Shown: in pieces, positions 62,916 to 64,000 of the stretch
Layout of the letters: each line of letters opens with the position of its first letter
Numbering within the stretch: the stretch's first letter is position 1
Origin: Frondihabitans australicus
GTDB lineage: Bacteria; Actinomycetota; Actinomycetes; Actinomycetales; Microbacteriaceae
Direction of reading: 5' to 3'
Assembly: GCF_003634555.1 (NCBI RefSeq)
Contig: NZ_RBKS01000001.1
Coordinates: 620,001-684,000, forward strand
Length of the DNA stretch: 64,000 bases
Made by a program: the position numbers and the translations under genes
Notes under the pieces: model-generated
Databases searched by the model: none
What the model was told of the DNA's origin: nothing
The model's input: only the letters and a program-made list of their open reading frames with translations

Positions 62916-64000
62916 GAGTGCAGAGCCTTCGAGATCGGCAGGCCGATCTCGGCGGACAGCTGCCTCGTCCACGTTGCTGTCATGTGCCCTTCGTCGCGGT
63001 ACATCAACGTGTGGCCCTGGATGACGCCGCACCAGGTCGACGAGCAGAAGAAGTCGTTCAGGTCCGCGTACGAGGCGCCGCCTCGCTCGAATGCCGTTCG
63101 CTCGGAGTCGATGAACGTCTGATCCACCGCGGTCGACCGAGGCGCGCCACAGGCACTCGCCTTCTCGAGGTTGACCGACAGGCAGATCGGTACGTTATCC
63201 GGCATCTGCGGGGTGTTCGCGAGTCCCAGAACCTTGGATGCGCGAGGAAGAAGCCTCAGGGTTCGTCCCACGGCCGCGTCCCAAGCCGCCTCGCGAGTCA
63301 TGCCGTCCTGGTCGAAGGCTAGCTGATTCGTGTTGGCGAGGACGACGAGGGCCGGAGGATCCGCGCGAAGCTTCTCGAGGACCGCAGCACGCCAGGCGGT
63401 GCACTGCGGGTATCGGGTGAAGCCCAGGATCATGGTGACGTCGACGGATGCGCAGCCGACTTTCGAGTAGTCGACGACTCGAACGTGATTCGCCGTTCCC
63501 CATTTCTCGACGGCGGGAAGCCAGTGGTCGGCATGGCTGTCACCGAAGACGGCGACCGTGGTGGCACTCGAGGTGTCGCCGAACGCACAGTCGTTGACGT
63601 ACACCGCCGAGACCGTGTGGACCATGCAGTTCTCGCGACTTCCATCGGAGACCGAGTCGGTGGCGTCAGCGAGCGCCGGCGTCACGTTGGAAGGGACTAC
63701 TGAGGTGAACGTCGGGGTCGTCGTCGGCGACACGCTGTTCGCCGCGGTCGAGGAGGTCAGGGTGGACCGGGAGAAGATCGCCGAGGGGAGTGCGCTCGCT
63801 GCGACGAAGACGACGATCGCGACGACGGCTGTGACGAGTACTCGTCGGTTCGACTTCGGAGCGACGCCGCGTGCCGCACGTGATCGAAGGAACGGACGTT
63901 CGATGAACTTCCACGTGCCAGCTGCCAGAACCACGGAGAGCGCGACGAGCGCGAGCCGCTCCCAGAGAGGAAGTGTCGTGAGGCTGCCCGATGTCGAAGC
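62912..64000 (-). CDS. Acyltransferase 3-SGNH fusion protein, N-terminal part outside the window
   Basis: The visible 363 C-terminal residues run off the right edge. They include the last helices of the acyltransferase-3 domain (LALVALSVVLAAGTWKFIERPFL) and a single helix (VLVTAVVAIVVFVAASALP). An extracytoplasmic SGNH hydrolase domain follows, with VAVFGDSHADHW holding block I Ser and MYRDEGHMTATWT near the end holding the block V His. This is the OafA-type layout that moves acetyl groups from the cytoplasm to surface sugars. Cysteines in the SGNH part suggest disulfides. Coupled to the GH26 gene. Confidence 0.9.
   Translation of the reverse strand, partial: ASTSGSLTTLPLWERLALVALSVVLAAGTWKFIERPFLRSRAARGVAPKSNRRVLVTAVVAIVVFVAASALPSAIFSRSTLTSSTAANSVSPTTTPTFTSVVPSNVTPALADATDSVSDGSRENCMVHTVSAVYVNDCAFGDTSSATTVAVFGDSHADHWLPAVEKWGTANHVRVVDYSKVGCASVDVTMILGFTRYPQCTAWRAAVLEKLRADPPALVVLANTNQLAFDQDGMTREAAWDAAVGRTLRLLPRASKVLGLANTPQMPDNVPICLSVNLEKASACGAPRSTAVDQTFIDSERTAFERGGASYADLNDFFCSSTWCGVIQGHTLMYRDEGHMTATWTRQLSAEIGLPISKALHS

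Noticed and set aside
1-64000. tRNA, rRNA, riboswitch or integration-site search
   Set aside because: Reading both strands showed no cloverleaf, rRNA segment, recognised riboswitch core or att duplication; a covariance-model scan was not possible.

Overview
The window comes from the chromosome of a high-GC (roughly 68-70% by eye) Gram-positive actinobacterium. The family Microbacteriaceae is the best guess. Pointers are very strong G/C third positions, Tat-type lipoprotein signals on ABC binding proteins, a DUF2690-type HTH protein, CGNR and IclR regulators, and several start codons 6-7 nt downstream of a TAnnnT -10 hexamer (leaderless-type promoters). No rRNA, tRNA, CRISPR array, transposase or phage gene was seen.

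Layout. 1-6.6 kb is an accessory, defence-flavoured stretch: the 3' end of an operon ending in a DUF6339-type gene, an ADP-ribosylglycohydrolase, a large GmrSD-type DUF262/DUF1524 protein with a C-terminal RAMA-like domain, and an unknown protein ending in 11-residue EGV repeats. 6.6-10.5 kb holds a MarR/FAD-monooxygenase divergent pair with two matching operators, a GNAT enzyme carrying an in-frame tandem-repeat insert, and a kinase-like protein. 10.9-16.8 kb is an alpha-galactoside locus: GH4 glycosidase, CUT1 ABC importer and divergent AraC regulator. 16.9-24.1 kb holds a HAD phosphatase, three MFS transporters, a Zn-alcohol dehydrogenase with TetR regulator, and an ArsR regulator.

24.2-34.7 kb is the most coherent metabolic block: IclR regulator, SDR, FAH-family hydrolase, Zn-dehydrogenase, IlvD-type dehydratase, a 988-residue FAD/Fe-S oxidoreductase, an ACS-type MFS carrier and a cyclase-family hydrolase. 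Together these fit non-phosphorylating breakdown of an aldonic or deoxy-aldonic acid to pyruvate plus a 2-hydroxy acid. 34.8-37.7 kb carries glutamate decarboxylase, a class II amidotransferase and a CGNR regulator. 37.8-41.3 kb carries a secreted beta-propeller protein, a four-carbon-acid-sugar kinase and a DenD-like dehydrogenase. 41.3-45.6 kb is a secreted phospholipase C/EEP-fold pair. 45.9-53.7 kb is mixed: MFS, VOC, AKR, membrane protein, LLM monooxygenase, HTH-DUF2690 and a secreted B-type lectin.

53.8-60 kb is a polyamine-type ABC importer divergent from an FAD amine oxidoreductase and a cupin, suggesting amine uptake plus oxidation. 60-64 kb is a cell-surface polysaccharide locus (two acyltransferase-3 proteins, one with an SGNH domain, and a GH26 lipoprotein) of visibly lower GC, running off the right edge.

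Two genome-scale signals stand out. First, long intergenic hairpins (at least four kinds, two with several copies) sit mostly 3' of genes, and one family shows compensatory stem changes. Second, the octamer GCAGGAKC/GMTCCTGC recurs more than 40 times by eye in both orientations, forcing otherwise avoided codons.
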